DNA of 64,000 nucleotides from Chryseobacterium arthrosphaerae (GCF_001684965.1 NZ_MAYG01000001.1:806001-870000), one strand, 5' to 3'; counted from the stretch's first letter, positions 1-8,624 are shown. Notes: generated by a model not told the origin, from the sequence alone. Program-made: numbers and translations.

Positions 1-90
1 ATTGAAGTTCCTGAAGTTCCGGTAGAAAAAAGAGCTGGATTTATCCTTGAGATCATTGAAGCTGATTATACTGAATTGAATATTTTATAA
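1..90 (+). CDS. C-terminal end of a gene cut by the window edge
   Basis: Frame 1 is open from the first base to a TAA at 88-90 and encodes the last 29 residues of a protein ending in ELNIL. The segment is acidic and has no motif I can name. It lies 30 bp before the next plus-strand gene and may share its transcript. Function unknown. Confidence 0.55.
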   Translation: MEVPEVPVEKRAGFILEIIEADYTELNIL

Positions 91-120
91 CTTGTATCAT
101 TAAAAGTACTGAAATGAAAA

Positions 121-681
121 ATGAATGACACACTGGCAAAAGAACTGACAGAACGGGCGGGTCATGATTTAGCCATAAGAGAAGAACTGTTGGCGGCGGG
201 AAAACTTTCTGAAGGCTATCATCCCGAAATGGAAAAAGTCCATCGGGAAAATGCAAAACGACTGCGTGAAATTATTGCAGACATAGGCTTTCCCACCATT
301 TCAAAAGTAGGTGAGAAGGGCAGTGATGCTGCATGGCTTATCATCCAGCATTCCATTGGTGAACCTGATTTTATGAAACAATGCTATCAGATGATGGAAG
401 AACATTCCGGTGATATCAATCCCAAAAACAAAGCCTTTCTATATGACAGAATAAAGGTTTTTGAAAGCAAACCTCAAAAATACGGTACCCAGTTGACAGC
501 CAATGGAGTCCCTTTCCCGGTAGAAAATAAAGAACAGCTGAATAAAGTACGCAAAAAAGTAAACCTTCATGAATTCTCACAGGAAGAAATCAACAGCATT
601 CCTGAACCGGACCGAATTCCTGAAATAGAAGCTGCTGACAGTGGATATACAGTCTGGAGAAAGAAAGTAGGCTGGCTTTGA
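121..681 (+). CDS. DUF6624-like conserved hypothetical protein
   Basis: A 186-residue soluble protein with no signal peptide or membrane segment. The layout resembles the DUF6624 family: a helical N-terminal half (RENAKRLREIIADIGFPT), a central GSDAAWLIIQH stretch, then LYDRIKVFESKPQKYGTQ, and a C-terminal tail with repeated acidic and proline residues. The family has no established biochemical role that I know of. The start at 121 is preferred because the ATG at 114 runs into a stop after four codons. It is followed by the Crp/Fnr gene after 50 bp. Family assignment is from memory of its sequence pattern. Confidence 0.75.
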   Translation: MNDTLAKELTERAGHDLAIREELLAAGKLSEGYHPEMEKVHRENAKRLREIIADIGFPTISKVGEKGSDAAWLIIQHSIGEPDFMKQCYQMMEEHSGDINPKNKAFLYDRIKVFESKPQKYGTQLTANGVPFPVENKEQLNKVRKKVNLHEFSQEEINSIPEPDRIPEIEAADSGYTVWRKKVGWL

Positions 682-733
682 AAGTAAACGAATAGCTGCT
701 TTAGCAATAAAATGGGATTTTTTTATATTTTTA

Positions 734-1360
734 ATGACAGTATCAATTTTTACTATGGAACAGGAATCCGAACATATCTATGCAGAGACTTTAATTTCTT
801 ACTTTAATCATATAATTCCGTTAAATAAAGAGGAAATTAATTTAGTCAATGACTATTTTAAACCAAGGCTTTATCGTAAGCGCCAGTATATTTTACAGGA
901 AGGAGATGTGTGTAAACAATTCAATTTTGTGGTGAAGGGCTGCTTGCGCACCTACAGGATTGATAAAAAAGGAAACATGCATATCCTGCAGTTTGCTACA
1001 GAAAATTGGTGGACTATGGATATCGCAAGTTTTCATGAAAAAAAACCTTCCGGTTTGAATATTGAGGCTGTTGAAGATACCGTTGTTCTGCAGATTAATT
1101 ATCAGGATCTTATTCAGTTATATCGGAAAGCCGGTAAATTTGACCGTATTTTTCGGGTCCTGATAGAAAATGCATATGTCACTTTACAAAATCGGCTGCT
1201 TGAAAATATCAGTTCTACTGCGGAAGAACGGTATACTACATTTCTGGAGGTTTATCCCCATTTACTTAACCGTTTACCGCAAATACAGATTGCGTCATTC
1301 ATAGGGGTAACACCGGAATTTCTAAGCAGGCTCAGAAATAAACGCGTTAAAAATAAATAA
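734..1360 (+). CDS. Crp/Fnr family transcriptional regulator
   Basis: 208 residues. An N-terminal cyclic-nucleotide-binding-like beta roll (about 35-130, with QYILQEGDVCKQFNFVVKG and a WW pair near residue 94) precedes a short C-terminal winged helix-turn-helix at 182-204 (PQIQIASFIGVTPEFLSRL). This form is common in Bacteroidota and usually lacks the residues needed for cAMP binding. A second in-frame ATG at 755 (MEQESEHIY) may be the true start. Directly behind the stop codon are two near-identical dyad sites placed in front of the next gene, so this regulator probably controls the 1470-2632 genes. Confidence 0.9.
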   Translation: MTVSIFTMEQESEHIYAETLISYFNHIIPLNKEEINLVNDYFKPRLYRKRQYILQEGDVCKQFNFVVKGCLRTYRIDKKGNMHILQFATENWWTMDIASFHEKKPSGLNIEAVEDTVVLQINYQDLIQLYRKAGKFDRIFRVLIENAYVTLQNRLLENISSTAEERYTTFLEVYPHLLNRLPQIQIASFIGVTPEFLSRLRNKRVKNK

Positions 1361-1403
1361 TCTTAAACCAGATCAATGGTATTTCTTAAACCAGGTCATT
1401 GGA
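1361..1403 (+). promoter_or_regulatory. Tandem 19-bp operator-like direct repeat
   Basis: TCTTAAACCAGATCAATGG (1361-1379) is repeated as TCTTAAACCAGGTCATTGG (1384-1402), with two mismatches and a period of 23 bp, close to two helical turns. Each copy contains a dyad ACCA-N6-TGG(T/A), centred at about 1373.5 and 1396.5. With a start site predicted near 1436, the dyads sit near -62 and -40, the usual positions for an activating Crp/Fnr dimer. Binding by the adjacent regulator is an inference. Confidence 0.55.
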
Positions 1404-1430
1404 TCAGGACATTCCGGTAAAATAAATTTG
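1399..1430 (+). promoter_or_regulatory. Bacteroidota-type promoter for the reductase gene
   Basis: A -33 TTG (1399-1401) and a -7 TAAATTTG (1423-1430) are separated by 21 bp, matching the Bacteroidota sigma-A pattern. The start site would be near 1436, about 34 nt before the ATG at 1470. The -33 element lies inside the second operator-like repeat. Confidence 0.5.
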
Positions 1431-1469
1431 TGGTGTTAAAACATAATTGTATAACTAAAAATAAATAAT

Positions 1470-2132
1470 ATGTCAACAACAACACCCAAAGTGGCTGTAA
1501 TCGGCCTTGGAAACATTGGAAAAACTATTGCAGGAAACCTGATCAAAGGAAACCGTGAAATTATTATCGCCGGTAGAAAGATAGAGGACGCCCGATCTCT
1601 GGCAAAACAGCTTGGTCCGCTGGCCACTGCCGAAGATACAGCCTCAGCAATTGTGGATGCTGATATCATCATCATGTCGGTTTGGTTTAATGTTGAGCAG
1701 GAATTGCTGTCACAATACCGGGATTTATTGAAAAATAAAATCATCATCGATCCTTCCAATCCTATTGCACCGGATGAAAAAGGTGGTTTCAGAAAAATCA
1801 TTGATGAATCGGAAAGTGCCGGTGAAATTATTTCTGCAAAAATACCTGAAGAAACAAGATTAGTAAAGGCATTTGGAACTTTAGGAGCAGCATCTTTACA
1901 AACAGCTGCTTTCCAGGGCCCGGAACAAGCAGTCTTATTCTATGCAAGCAATGACAGCAGCGTGGATAAAGACGTTGAACAGCTTATTGCCGATAGTGGT
2001 TTTGATCCGCTTAAGGTAGGAGGAATCGATCAGTCTGTCCGTATTGAAGTTTTTGGAGATCTGCACGAATTCGGGAAATTAGGAAAGCCGGTTGCATTGA
2101 AGGAAGCCAGGGATAAAGCTTTTAATTCTTAA
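1470..2132 (+). CDS. NADPH-dependent F420 reductase-like oxidoreductase
   Basis: 220 residues with an N-terminal Rossmann fold: a GLGNIG dinucleotide loop at 12-17 and an AGRK segment at 34-37, whose basic residues favour NADPH over NADH. The domain layout matches the NAD(P)-binding F420 reductase/ProC-like superfamily. The true substrate is unknown, since flavobacteria are not known to make F420. The gene follows the Crp/Fnr gene and its tandem operator, and precedes an NTF2-like lipoprotein by 11 bp, so the last two are probably cotranscribed. Confidence 0.8.
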   Translation: MSTTTPKVAVIGLGNIGKTIAGNLIKGNREIIIAGRKIEDARSLAKQLGPLATAEDTASAIVDADIIIMSVWFNVEQELLSQYRDLLKNKIIIDPSNPIAPDEKGGFRKIIDESESAGEIISAKIPEETRLVKAFGTLGAASLQTAAFQGPEQAVLFYASNDSSVDKDVEQLIADSGFDPLKVGGIDQSVRIEVFGDLHEFGKLGKPVALKEARDKAFNS

Positions 2133-2143
2133 TTTTTTAAATA

Positions 2144-2632
2144 ATGAAGAACTTAATCGTATGGGTACTGTTGTTATCAATTTTTACCTCTTGCCAAAAT
2201 AAAACCGAAAATAAAAATAATCTTCAAAATCACAGTAAAATGGATCAGAACACAGAAAATACAGCCATCGAAAAATCTCTGGGAATTTATTTTGATGCAC
2301 TGAATAAGTCAAGCGTAGAACAGGCAGTCGGACAATATACAAATGATGGGATCTTTATGCCGGCAGGTTTGCCCACAGCATCAGGTACAGAGCAACTGAA
2401 TAACGCTTACGGGAATGTTTTTAAAGCATTGCAATTAAATATAACCTTCAAAACTGAAGAAATTGTTTTCCTGGGGAGTGAGGTTGCCTTTGTAAGAACA
2501 CAGTCTCAGGGCACTCAGCTTATTCATGCTACCGGTAAGAAAACCGAAGAGCTGAATAGAGAGTTTTTCCTGATGAAAAAAGTAAACAGTGACTGGAAAA
2601 TTGAACGCTATATGTTTAATCAGCCAAAGTAA
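2144..2632 (+). CDS. SnoaL/DUF4440-like (SgcJ/EcaC type) lipoprotein
   Basis: 162 residues. A lipoprotein signal ends in FTSC with the acylated Cys17. The mature part after an Asn/Lys-rich linker is an NTF2-like cone fold of the SgcJ/EcaC kind (GIYFDALNKSSVEQAVGQYT, then DWKIERYMFN at the end). Such proteins bind small hydrophobic ligands or act as accessory enzymes, and this one would sit in an outer or periplasmic membrane leaflet. It lies 11 bp behind the reductase gene and ahead of a terminator. Confidence 0.8.
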   Translation: MKNLIVWVLLLSIFTSCQNKTENKNNLQNHSKMDQNTENTAIEKSLGIYFDALNKSSVEQAVGQYTNDGIFMPAGLPTASGTEQLNNAYGNVFKALQLNITFKTEEIVFLGSEVAFVRTQSQGTQLIHATGKKTEELNREFFLMKKVNSDWKIERYMFNQPK

Positions 2633-2658
2633 TTTGTAAAGTAAGATCTTTTACAAAG

Positions 2659-2690
2659 AGACTGTTAAAGTATTTTGACAGTCTTTTTTA
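2659..2690 (+). terminator. Intrinsic terminator after the reductase-lipoprotein pair
   Basis: AGACTGT (2659-2665) pairs with ACAGTCT (2678-2684), followed by a T run to 2689. It lies 27 bp after the stop of the lipoprotein gene. Confidence 0.7.
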
Positions 2691-2698
2691 TGATTTAT

Positions 2699-2720
2699 GA
2701 AGCTCCTTTGAAGGAGCTTC
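2699..2720. repeat. Short perfect inverted repeat
   Basis: GAAGCTCCTT (2699-2708) and AAGGAGCTTC (2711-2720) form a 10-bp perfect dyad with a 2-nt centre, 9 bp after the terminator. Read on the minus strand it may help stop transcription from the 2790-3119 gene, but no strong T run follows. Confidence 0.4.
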
Positions 2721-2789
2721 ATGAAAATTTTGTCAGAGGTCTGTAATGATCAATCAATTTCAGGAGTATCTCATAAACCTCCGAGAAAA

Positions 2790-3119
2790 TTAATCCAATA
2801 ATGGCCTTGGATCAAATAATACTCTGAATGTATGGATTTTACCGTCTGTGATATGATACCACCCGGACGCCTGCACGGTCTTTTTTCCCATATCAATATC
2901 ATACCAGATGCATACATCTTCCCCGGATCTGAACATCTTAATTATCCGGTATTTGAATTTCATTTTCTTCATGTCATTGATATAGACAGAAGCTCCTTCT
3001 CTGCTTCCCATTACCCCTATGAATTTAAAATCAGGATCAAGACAGCTTTCTGCCTTATCAAAATCTTCTTCATTCAGATAATGAATAAACTGTTCTGCTA
3101 CATTTTCGGTTGTGCTCAT
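2790..3119 (-). CDS. NTF2-like (SnoaL-type) small protein
   Basis: 109 residues, cytoplasmic, one domain. It begins with an alpha helix (VAEQFIHYLNEEDFDKAESCL) and continues with beta strands ending in ITDGKIHTFRVLFDPRPLL, the cone-shaped NTF2 fold. No catalytic residues can be assigned. It has its own promoter and a perfect TGTGA-N6-TCACA palindrome upstream, so it is probably controlled by a Crp/Fnr-type regulator. Confidence 0.75.
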   Translation of the reverse strand: MSTTENVAEQFIHYLNEEDFDKAESCLDPDFKFIGVMGSREGASVYINDMKKMKFKYRIIKMFRSGEDVCIWYDIDMGKKTVQASGWYHITDGKIHTFRVLFDPRPLLD

Positions 3120-3139
3120 AATCTTGTTTTTTATATAAG

Positions 3140-3147
3140 CAAAATTA
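3140..3147 (-). promoter_or_regulatory. -7 element of the NTF2-like gene
   Basis: On the minus strand the sequence reads TAATTTTG, an exact TAnnTTTG match, 21 bp before the start codon. The palindrome at 3169-3186 covers the expected -33 region. Confidence 0.45.
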
Positions 3148-3168
3148 GCTGATCAGTATCTTTTCTTC

Positions 3169-3186
3169 TTGTGACTATCGTCACAA
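3169..3186. promoter_or_regulatory. Perfect Crp/Fnr-like palindrome TGTGA-N6-TCACA
   Basis: TTGTGACTATCGTCACAA is an 18-bp sequence with 7-bp perfect arms and contains the classical CRP consensus. It lies between the methyltransferase stop and the NTF2-like gene, about 43 bp upstream of that gene's predicted start site. It has no T run, so it is unlikely to be a terminator. Confidence 0.55.
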
Positions 3187-3195
3187 AATAAAAGG

Positions 3196-3921
3196 TTAAT
3201 TTTTTTTACTATTTACGATCAGGATAGGAGGGCGGTGCATGTGCTGCTGAAAATCAGGGCGAAGTTTCTGAAGTTCCTGATCGGGACTTGGCTCTACCAG
3301 GTTTTTCAATGCCAATCCTGCAGATAAAACTGCATCGACTATGGTACTTAATGTATGATGGTATTTTTCCACTCCTTTCACCAGCCAGTCCTGTTTCCTA
3401 AGGCCTTCTTCAGAATAACGGTTTACCAGCCAGTACTTTTCACCATCCAGTTCTTTCCACGGTTTCAATGCTGCTGTACACACCGGATGCTCCATCGAAA
3501 ATAAAAACTGCCCACCAGGTTTTAAGCTGTCCGAAACTTTTCGGAACAGGGTGGCAAGATCATCAGTATAATGTAAGGTCATGGAGCTTATGACCAGATC
3601 AAACCTGCTTTTACCAAAATCAAAATCTTCGAGAGCAGAACACGCCCAGTTTACTTTTGGAGATGAAATTCTTTGTTGCGCTTCACTGAGCATTTTCTGA
3701 GAAATATCCAATCCTGTAATCTGCATGGGGTTTTGCTGTAATAATGACAAAATCTGATGCCCAAGGCCGCAGCCCATATCAAGAACGGTTTTGCCCTGAA
3801 CAGGCATCAAAAGGCTTCTCATAGCTGGCTGTTCCAACAATTCATTCAAACCTTTATCTCCATCACGGAGCGCTTTGTAACCGGCGAAAAAATCCGGATT
3901 GTCATAAATATTCTGCTTCAT
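3196..3921 (-). CDS. Class I SAM-dependent methyltransferase
   Basis: 241 residues with the Rossmann-like class I fold. Motif I is VLDMGCGLG at 46-54, an acidic LDIS follows, and the motif IV/post-IV segment FDLVISSMTLHYTDDLATLF and GGQFLFSMEHP resemble Methyltransf_11/25 enzymes. The substrate is not evident. It is a single-gene unit, with the NTF2-like gene downstream on the same strand but separated by its own promoter. Confidence 0.88.
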   Translation of the reverse strand: MKQNIYDNPDFFAGYKALRDGDKGLNELLEQPAMRSLLMPVQGKTVLDMGCGLGHQILSLLQQNPMQITGLDISQKMLSEAQQRISSPKVNWACSALEDFDFGKSRFDLVISSMTLHYTDDLATLFRKVSDSLKPGGQFLFSMEHPVCTAALKPWKELDGEKYWLVNRYSEEGLRKQDWLVKGVEKYHHTLSTIVDAVLSAGLALKNLVEPSPDQELQKLRPDFQQHMHRPPILIVNSKKN

Positions 3922-4163
3922 AATCTGCTTCTGTTTAAATATATAATACTGGGGGAGCGAAAAACTAATTTTTCAGATACCGGTTTTCAATACCGGCAGG
4001 AAATTTAAATTCGGTTTAAATTACAAAAAAATGAATGACAGCAACAGAAAAAATCGTATTTATGCCCAAAAAGCTTTTTAAATAATTAGATTTGGTCAAA
4101 ACAATTTTTTTAATCAGACATTATTTAATAGCCAATAACCAAAAAAATTCATGATAAAATAAT

Positions 4164-4925
4164 ATGAAAAATAAAAATTACAGCAGGCTGGCAGCACTGT
4201 CACTTATGGTAGTTTGCAGCTGTTCCAAAGCGGATAAAAAGGAAAAGTTACCACAGCATCAAAAAAACGAAACTGCGGTGGAAGCTCCTGTACAGGCAAA
4301 ACCATCTGTGGAAACACAAAAGGAAATCACTGATTTTATTCCGGAAGGATATGCCCTTTTCGAAAAATCATTCGGAGATCTCAATAAGGATGGCGTGAAA
4401 GACTGTATCCTTATTATCAAGAAAGTTGACCCCAAAAATATTGTTAACGACGAAAACCGGGGTAAGCTTGACCGTAACCGTCGCGGAATCATTGTTCTCT
4501 TCAAAACAGGTGAAGGTTATCAGCTGGCATCAGAAAACTACAGCTGCTTTTCTTCTGAAAACGAAGAAGGAGGCGTGTATTATGCTCCCGAACTGATGGT
4601 ATATGAAGAAAAAGGAAATCTGAATATTCACTATGCCCATGGAAGATATGGCTATTGGAAATACACTTTCAGATATCAGAATTCCGATTTTGAACTGATT
4701 GGTTATGATAACAGTTCAAATACAGGGCCCGTGGTGAACAGTACAACCAGCATCAATTTTTCTACGAAGAAAATGCTTACGCAGGAAAATACCAATGAAG
4801 CTGCAGACAGCGGAGAAGAAGTGTTCGAAAAAAAATGGACGAATATTAAAATAGATAAGCTGTATAAGCTCTCGGAAATTAAAGATTTTGACAAGTTGGA
4901 AATGTGGTCGATGTACCGGGAATAG
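4164..4925 (+). CDS. Hypothetical lipoprotein with an EF-hand-like calcium loop
   Basis: 253 residues. A lipoprotein signal ends in LMVVCSCS. The mature protein begins with a Lys/Gln-rich linker and then has DLNKDGVKDCILIIKK, a calcium-loop motif of the type found in FG-GAP and VCBS-like domains. The rest is beta-rich with many aromatic residues. No enzyme signature is seen. Probably exposed on a membrane surface. It converges with the TPR gene, whose end is only 16 bp away. Confidence 0.7.
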   Translation: MKNKNYSRLAALSLMVVCSCSKADKKEKLPQHQKNETAVEAPVQAKPSVETQKEITDFIPEGYALFEKSFGDLNKDGVKDCILIIKKVDPKNIVNDENRGKLDRNRRGIIVLFKTGEGYQLASENYSCFSSENEEGGVYYAPELMVYEEKGNLNIHYAHGRYGYWKYTFRYQNSDFELIGYDNSSNTGPVVNSTTSINFSTKKMLTQENTNEAADSGEEVFEKKWTNIKIDKLYKLSEIKDFDKLEMWSMYRE

Positions 4926-4940
4926 CATCCCGGGCTCTTT
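4916..4940 (+). terminator. Hairpin overlapping the stop codon
   Basis: CCGGG (4916-4920) pairs with CCCGG (4929-4933), and a short T-rich tract (ctcttttct) follows. The stem covers the stop codon of the 4164-4925 gene. The stem is short, so this is a modest call. Confidence 0.4.
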
Positions 4941-4941
4941 T

Positions 4942-6087
4942 CTATTTTGTTCCTGCTAACGCTGCTATTCTCCCTTTTGCATAATCAATCTGCTGCTTTT
5001 CTTTTGCCTGGTCAGGTTTGTTTTTGAGGTACAGCTGATAATAGGTGACGGCATTTTTAGGCTGTTTAAGGTTGAGGTCATAAAGAAGTCCCAGGCGATA
5101 ATAGATGATGTTGCTCTCACCAAAAGTAAGACCTCTTTTATAGGCATTTAATGCTTCATGATACTGATTTTTATCTTCATAGATACCTGCCAATGCAGCG
5201 TAATATAATGTTGTATGGTCTGAAATGGCTTCGTCAATGGTTTTTTGGGCATAGATTGCCGCTTTGTCATAATCTTTCAGTTCACGATAGCTCAGGGCCA
5301 TATAATATAACGTCCCTTCATTCTGCACACCAAGGTTTTCCAGTATTGTATATATGTTGGCACATTTCTGATAATCTTTCAGATAAAAATAGGCCTGCCC
5401 CAGGTCATTCATAACATTAGCATCAGCATTTATCTTCAGTAGTTTTTCACCTGTTGTAATGACTTCAGTATATTTCCCCAGCTGATTCGATACAGGGAGC
5501 TGGGCCTGCTGCAGGGTGAAATTTTCCGGATCAGCACTGATGGCTGTCTGTAAAACATCATAAGCCTGCTGATACTGCTTAAGCTCACGGTAGACCATAG
5601 AAAGATCATAAGCCACATCCGGATCGGCTGCTTTAAGCGCATTGGCTTTTTTTAGAAATCTGAGTTTGGCCTCTGAAGTATCTTCATAAGCTGCCAGCTG
5701 TTTATAGGCATTAAAATTCATACTGTCCAGCCTGATGATCTGCTGAAGATAAGATTTTGCTTTGGATGCATTTCCTCTTCTGGAATTGATGCTGACCAGG
5801 CTGAATAAAGTTGATGGATTGTCCGGCTGGATCCCGTTGATTTTCAGGTATGCTTTTTCCGCTTCCGGAAGCTTTCCTGCCATCATATTGCAGTAGGCGA
5901 TCTGGCTCAGCGCTTTGATATCCCGTGTGTCGTCTGTATAGATGCTTTGAAGATATTTTGCAGCATCTTCATAACGCTGATTTTCATAATATTCAAGTAG
6001 TTTTTCAGTATTGATCTTTGCCGACTGACCAGCCATATCTCCAAAACTCAACAGCAGCATCAACAGCGTTATCCAGGTTCTCATCAT
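4942..6087 (-). CDS. Exported tetratricopeptide repeat protein
   Basis: 381 residues. A signal peptide (hydrophobic core LLMLLLSFGDMAGQ) precedes about nine TPR-like helix pairs with typical A/G/Y positions, for example YEDAAKYLQSIY, LPEAEKAYLKINGIQPDNP, YQQAYDVLQTAISADPENF and YHEALNAYKRGLTFGES. TPR arrays are protein-binding scaffolds, here in the periplasm. The partner is not evident. Other starts in the repeated MM at the N-terminus are possible. Single-gene unit. Confidence 0.85.
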   Translation of the reverse strand: MMRTWITLLMLLLSFGDMAGQSAKINTEKLLEYYENQRYEDAAKYLQSIYTDDTRDIKALSQIAYCNMMAGKLPEAEKAYLKINGIQPDNPSTLFSLVSINSRRGNASKAKSYLQQIIRLDSMNFNAYKQLAAYEDTSEAKLRFLKKANALKAADPDVAYDLSMVYRELKQYQQAYDVLQTAISADPENFTLQQAQLPVSNQLGKYTEVITTGEKLLKINADANVMNDLGQAYFYLKDYQKCANIYTILENLGVQNEGTLYYMALSYRELKDYDKAAIYAQKTIDEAISDHTTLYYAALAGIYEDKNQYHEALNAYKRGLTFGESNIIYYRLGLLYDLNLKQPKNAVTYYQLYLKNKPDQAKEKQQIDYAKGRIAALAGTK

Positions 6088-6270
6088 GGTTATTTTTTAC
6101 TAAAATATCTGATATTTGATAAGCAGCCAAATTTTAAAAGCACTTATTAGGAATTTTTTACATTTAAATTATTTTTATAGGGGATTAAATCCCGTTTTAA
6201 GATTTCTTATATTCACAGAAAGAAATAAAAAGGGCAACTGAAGCTTAATGATTATTAAAAAACGAAGGAC

Positions 6271-6774
6271 ATGGAAATACAATCAGTAAAATCTTTTATC
6301 GGGTATTATGAGAAAATAAGGGAAAGAACGAACCGGATCATTGAAGTAGTTCCTCCCGGGCACATTGATTTTTCCTATAAACCCGGGAAATTTACCATTG
6401 GAGATCAGATCAGGCATATTGCAACTATTGAACGGTATATGTATGGCGAAACCATCTCAGGAAGAAAAAGTGCCTATCCGGGATGTGGAAAAGAGCTGGC
6501 AGACGGCTATGATGAAACCGTACAGTTTTTTAATGAAATGCACAGACAGACCCTGGAAATCATCAATGCCCTGTCTGATGAAGATCTTACCCGTAAATGC
6601 TTAACGCCTGCCGGCAATGAGATTTCAATCTGGAAATGGCTTCGGGCTATGATAGAACACGAAATTCACCACAGGGCTGAAATCTATATTTACCTGAACC
6701 TGCTGGATGTAAAAACACCTCAGATCTATGGCTTTTCTGCAGAAGAAGTACAGGATATGAGTATAAAACTATAG
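6271..6774 (+). CDS. DinB family protein
   Basis: 167 residues forming the DinB/YfiT four-helix bundle. The three histidines that bind the metal in this family are present: His49 (DQIRHIATIER) and the HxxxH-like pair around His130 and His134 (EHEIHHRAEIY). DinB-like proteins are often thiol-dependent transferases or damage-induced proteins of unknown activity. The start has a short upstream A-rich tract. Single gene between a divergent TPR gene and an S41 peptidase gene 70 bp downstream. Confidence 0.85.
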   Translation: MEIQSVKSFIGYYEKIRERTNRIIEVVPPGHIDFSYKPGKFTIGDQIRHIATIERYMYGETISGRKSAYPGCGKELADGYDETVQFFNEMHRQTLEIINALSDEDLTRKCLTPAGNEISIWKWLRAMIEHEIHHRAEIYIYLNLLDVKTPQIYGFSAEEVQDMSIKL

Positions 6775-6844
6775 GTGGAGAAAGTCAATTTCAGGGAAAG
6801 ATCGGTTGAGGTTAATTTGTATATTAGCCGACTAAAAATTGACA

Positions 6845-8611
6845 ATGACCAAATCCTTCCTCATTCCTCTTTTACTGCTGATGAATTCTGCTTATGCGCA
6901 GACCGGTTTAGAACTGAAACCTGGTGATACCCTGAAATATGCACCAAAATCGGACAGACCTGTATGGATATCTGTGCAGTCCGGTGATGCCAATCTTGGA
7001 GTATCATTATTCATGGATGGCAAAAAGATCAGGGAACAGGATGATTCCAGAGGAATTAAAAGTGTTGAACGCTTATATTTTTCTCCGGAGAAAGGCAGGA
7101 AATATGAGTTTAAAATCTGGGCTAAATCCTATCTTGAAAAAGCTAAATCCGCTAAAGTATCTGTTACCGAATCCAAAATGGTACCGGTTCTGAAAGACCG
7201 GATCACTTCAGAACAGTTTTTAGAAGACCTTCATACCTTCCGCACGATCAGGGAAAAGGTAAATTCCGGATTATACGTATACAGAAGCAAGAAGGAGATA
7301 GACAGTATGTATCAGCTCGCAGAAACAGAAGCTGCAAACTGCAAAAGTATTTTTGATTTTTATAAGGTAATCGCCAGACTTACCGGGTTTGAAGGGAGCT
7401 GCCATAATTATACGGATTTGCCAAACCATGCCTCCTATTATCTGACTCAGAAGCCGGAATATCTGCCTGTTACTTTAAAAAATGTTGACGGACGCCTGTT
7501 GCAGGATTCAAAAGACGTGGCTTTACCTCTTGGTGCTGAAATTCTGTCTGTTAACGGTGTTTCTGCCAAAGAAATGATCAGCCGCTTTTCACAGTATTAT
7601 TTTTCTGACGGATATTCAATGCCTTATAAAGAAATTACAGGCTTTGAAAGAGGTATGCTGGATAAGTTTTATATTGAATTCGGAACCCACAAAAATTATG
7701 TAATCCGGTATCAATGGAACGGAAAGGAGAATGAAGTTTCCCTGCCCGGAATATCTCTGGAAAAATTTAAAAAACTTCAGGAATCAAGACATTCACTCAC
7801 CTTTGACAAAAAACTGCTTTCTGAAAAATACAGCTTTACCAAAGAGGGAGAGGGGATTTACCGTCTGTCCTTAAGAGGTTTTGATTTTGCAACCGGAAAA
7901 GAAGATCCTGCCTATAAAAAATTCAGTATATTTCTTGATCAGATGATGGATACCCTGGAAAGGGAGAAGATCCAAAACCTGATTGTAGATCTGAGAGGCA
8001 ATACCGGAGGTACAGGAGCGCTCTATGAGAAAGTATTCTCTTATCTTACCCAGAGGCCTTTCAGGGACAGCCATTATGCTTATACGAAATTCAATGAAGT
8101 CCCTATGGAAGAAAAGCTGGTGATCACTCCACTTTTCCTTTCCAATGGGGTAACAGATAAAAACGGACTGAATGCCTATCTTAAATCATTATATCCCAAA
8201 GCGGTCCAGGAAAAGTATTACTGGGCAGATGATAAGAACCCTTCGGTCCTTCCTCATGAAAAAACTTTCAAAGGCCAGCTTTATTTGTTGGTAGACCACC
8301 GTGTGGCTTCAGCAGCTTCACATCTGGCTTCACTGATAAAATCGTATACCAATGCCGTTGTTATAGGAAAAGAAACCGTTGGAGGCTATTATGAGCACAA
8401 CGGGCATCTTCCTCTTGTCTATGAACTTCCCAATACAGGAATTCAGACCGGGTTTTCTATTGTTCACGTGATTCAGGATGCTCAGAATCTTCCGGATCAG
8501 AAAAAAGGGCAGGGGATTATTCCTCACATTGAAGTTCATCAGACCGGTCAGGAATTTTTAGACCAGACTGATGTTTATCTGAAGAAAGCCCTGGAACTTA
8601 AGAAAAAATAA
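6845..8611 (+). CDS. S41 family (C-terminal-processing-like) peptidase, exported
   Basis: 588 residues. A signal peptide (FLIPLLLLMNSAYAQ) precedes an N-terminal beta domain, a PDZ-like region near 230-260 (LPLGAEILSVNGVSAKEM) and a C-terminal S41 core. The core has DLRGNTGGTG (strand with oxyanion glycine), and VASAASH places a candidate nucleophile at Ser489, followed by IGKETVGGYY. These are the usual landmarks of tail-specific peptidases. A TTG six bases upstream is also in frame, but the ATG at 6845 gives a clean signal peptide. Substrates unknown; likely periplasmic. Confidence 0.88.
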   Translation: MTKSFLIPLLLLMNSAYAQTGLELKPGDTLKYAPKSDRPVWISVQSGDANLGVSLFMDGKKIREQDDSRGIKSVERLYFSPEKGRKYEFKIWAKSYLEKAKSAKVSVTESKMVPVLKDRITSEQFLEDLHTFRTIREKVNSGLYVYRSKKEIDSMYQLAETEAANCKSIFDFYKVIARLTGFEGSCHNYTDLPNHASYYLTQKPEYLPVTLKNVDGRLLQDSKDVALPLGAEILSVNGVSAKEMISRFSQYYFSDGYSMPYKEITGFERGMLDKFYIEFGTHKNYVIRYQWNGKENEVSLPGISLEKFKKLQESRHSLTFDKKLLSEKYSFTKEGEGIYRLSLRGFDFATGKEDPAYKKFSIFLDQMMDTLEREKIQNLIVDLRGNTGGTGALYEKVFSYLTQRPFRDSHYAYTKFNEVPMEEKLVITPLFLSNGVTDKNGLNAYLKSLYPKAVQEKYYWADDKNPSVLPHEKTFKGQLYLLVDHRVASAASHLASLIKSYTNAVVIGKETVGGYYEHNGHLPLVYELPNTGIQTGFSIVHVIQDAQNLPDQKKGQGIIPHIEVHQTGQEFLDQTDVYLKKALELKKK

Positions 8612-8624
8612 TAAAATCATGAAT

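Noticed and set aside
2699..2720. Second plus-strand terminator after 2659-2690
   Set aside because: No T run follows the dyad on the plus strand, so it is reported only as an inverted repeat.
6839..6844. TTG start for the S41 peptidase
   Set aside because: The ATG two codons later gives a cleaner signal peptide and is the more common choice.
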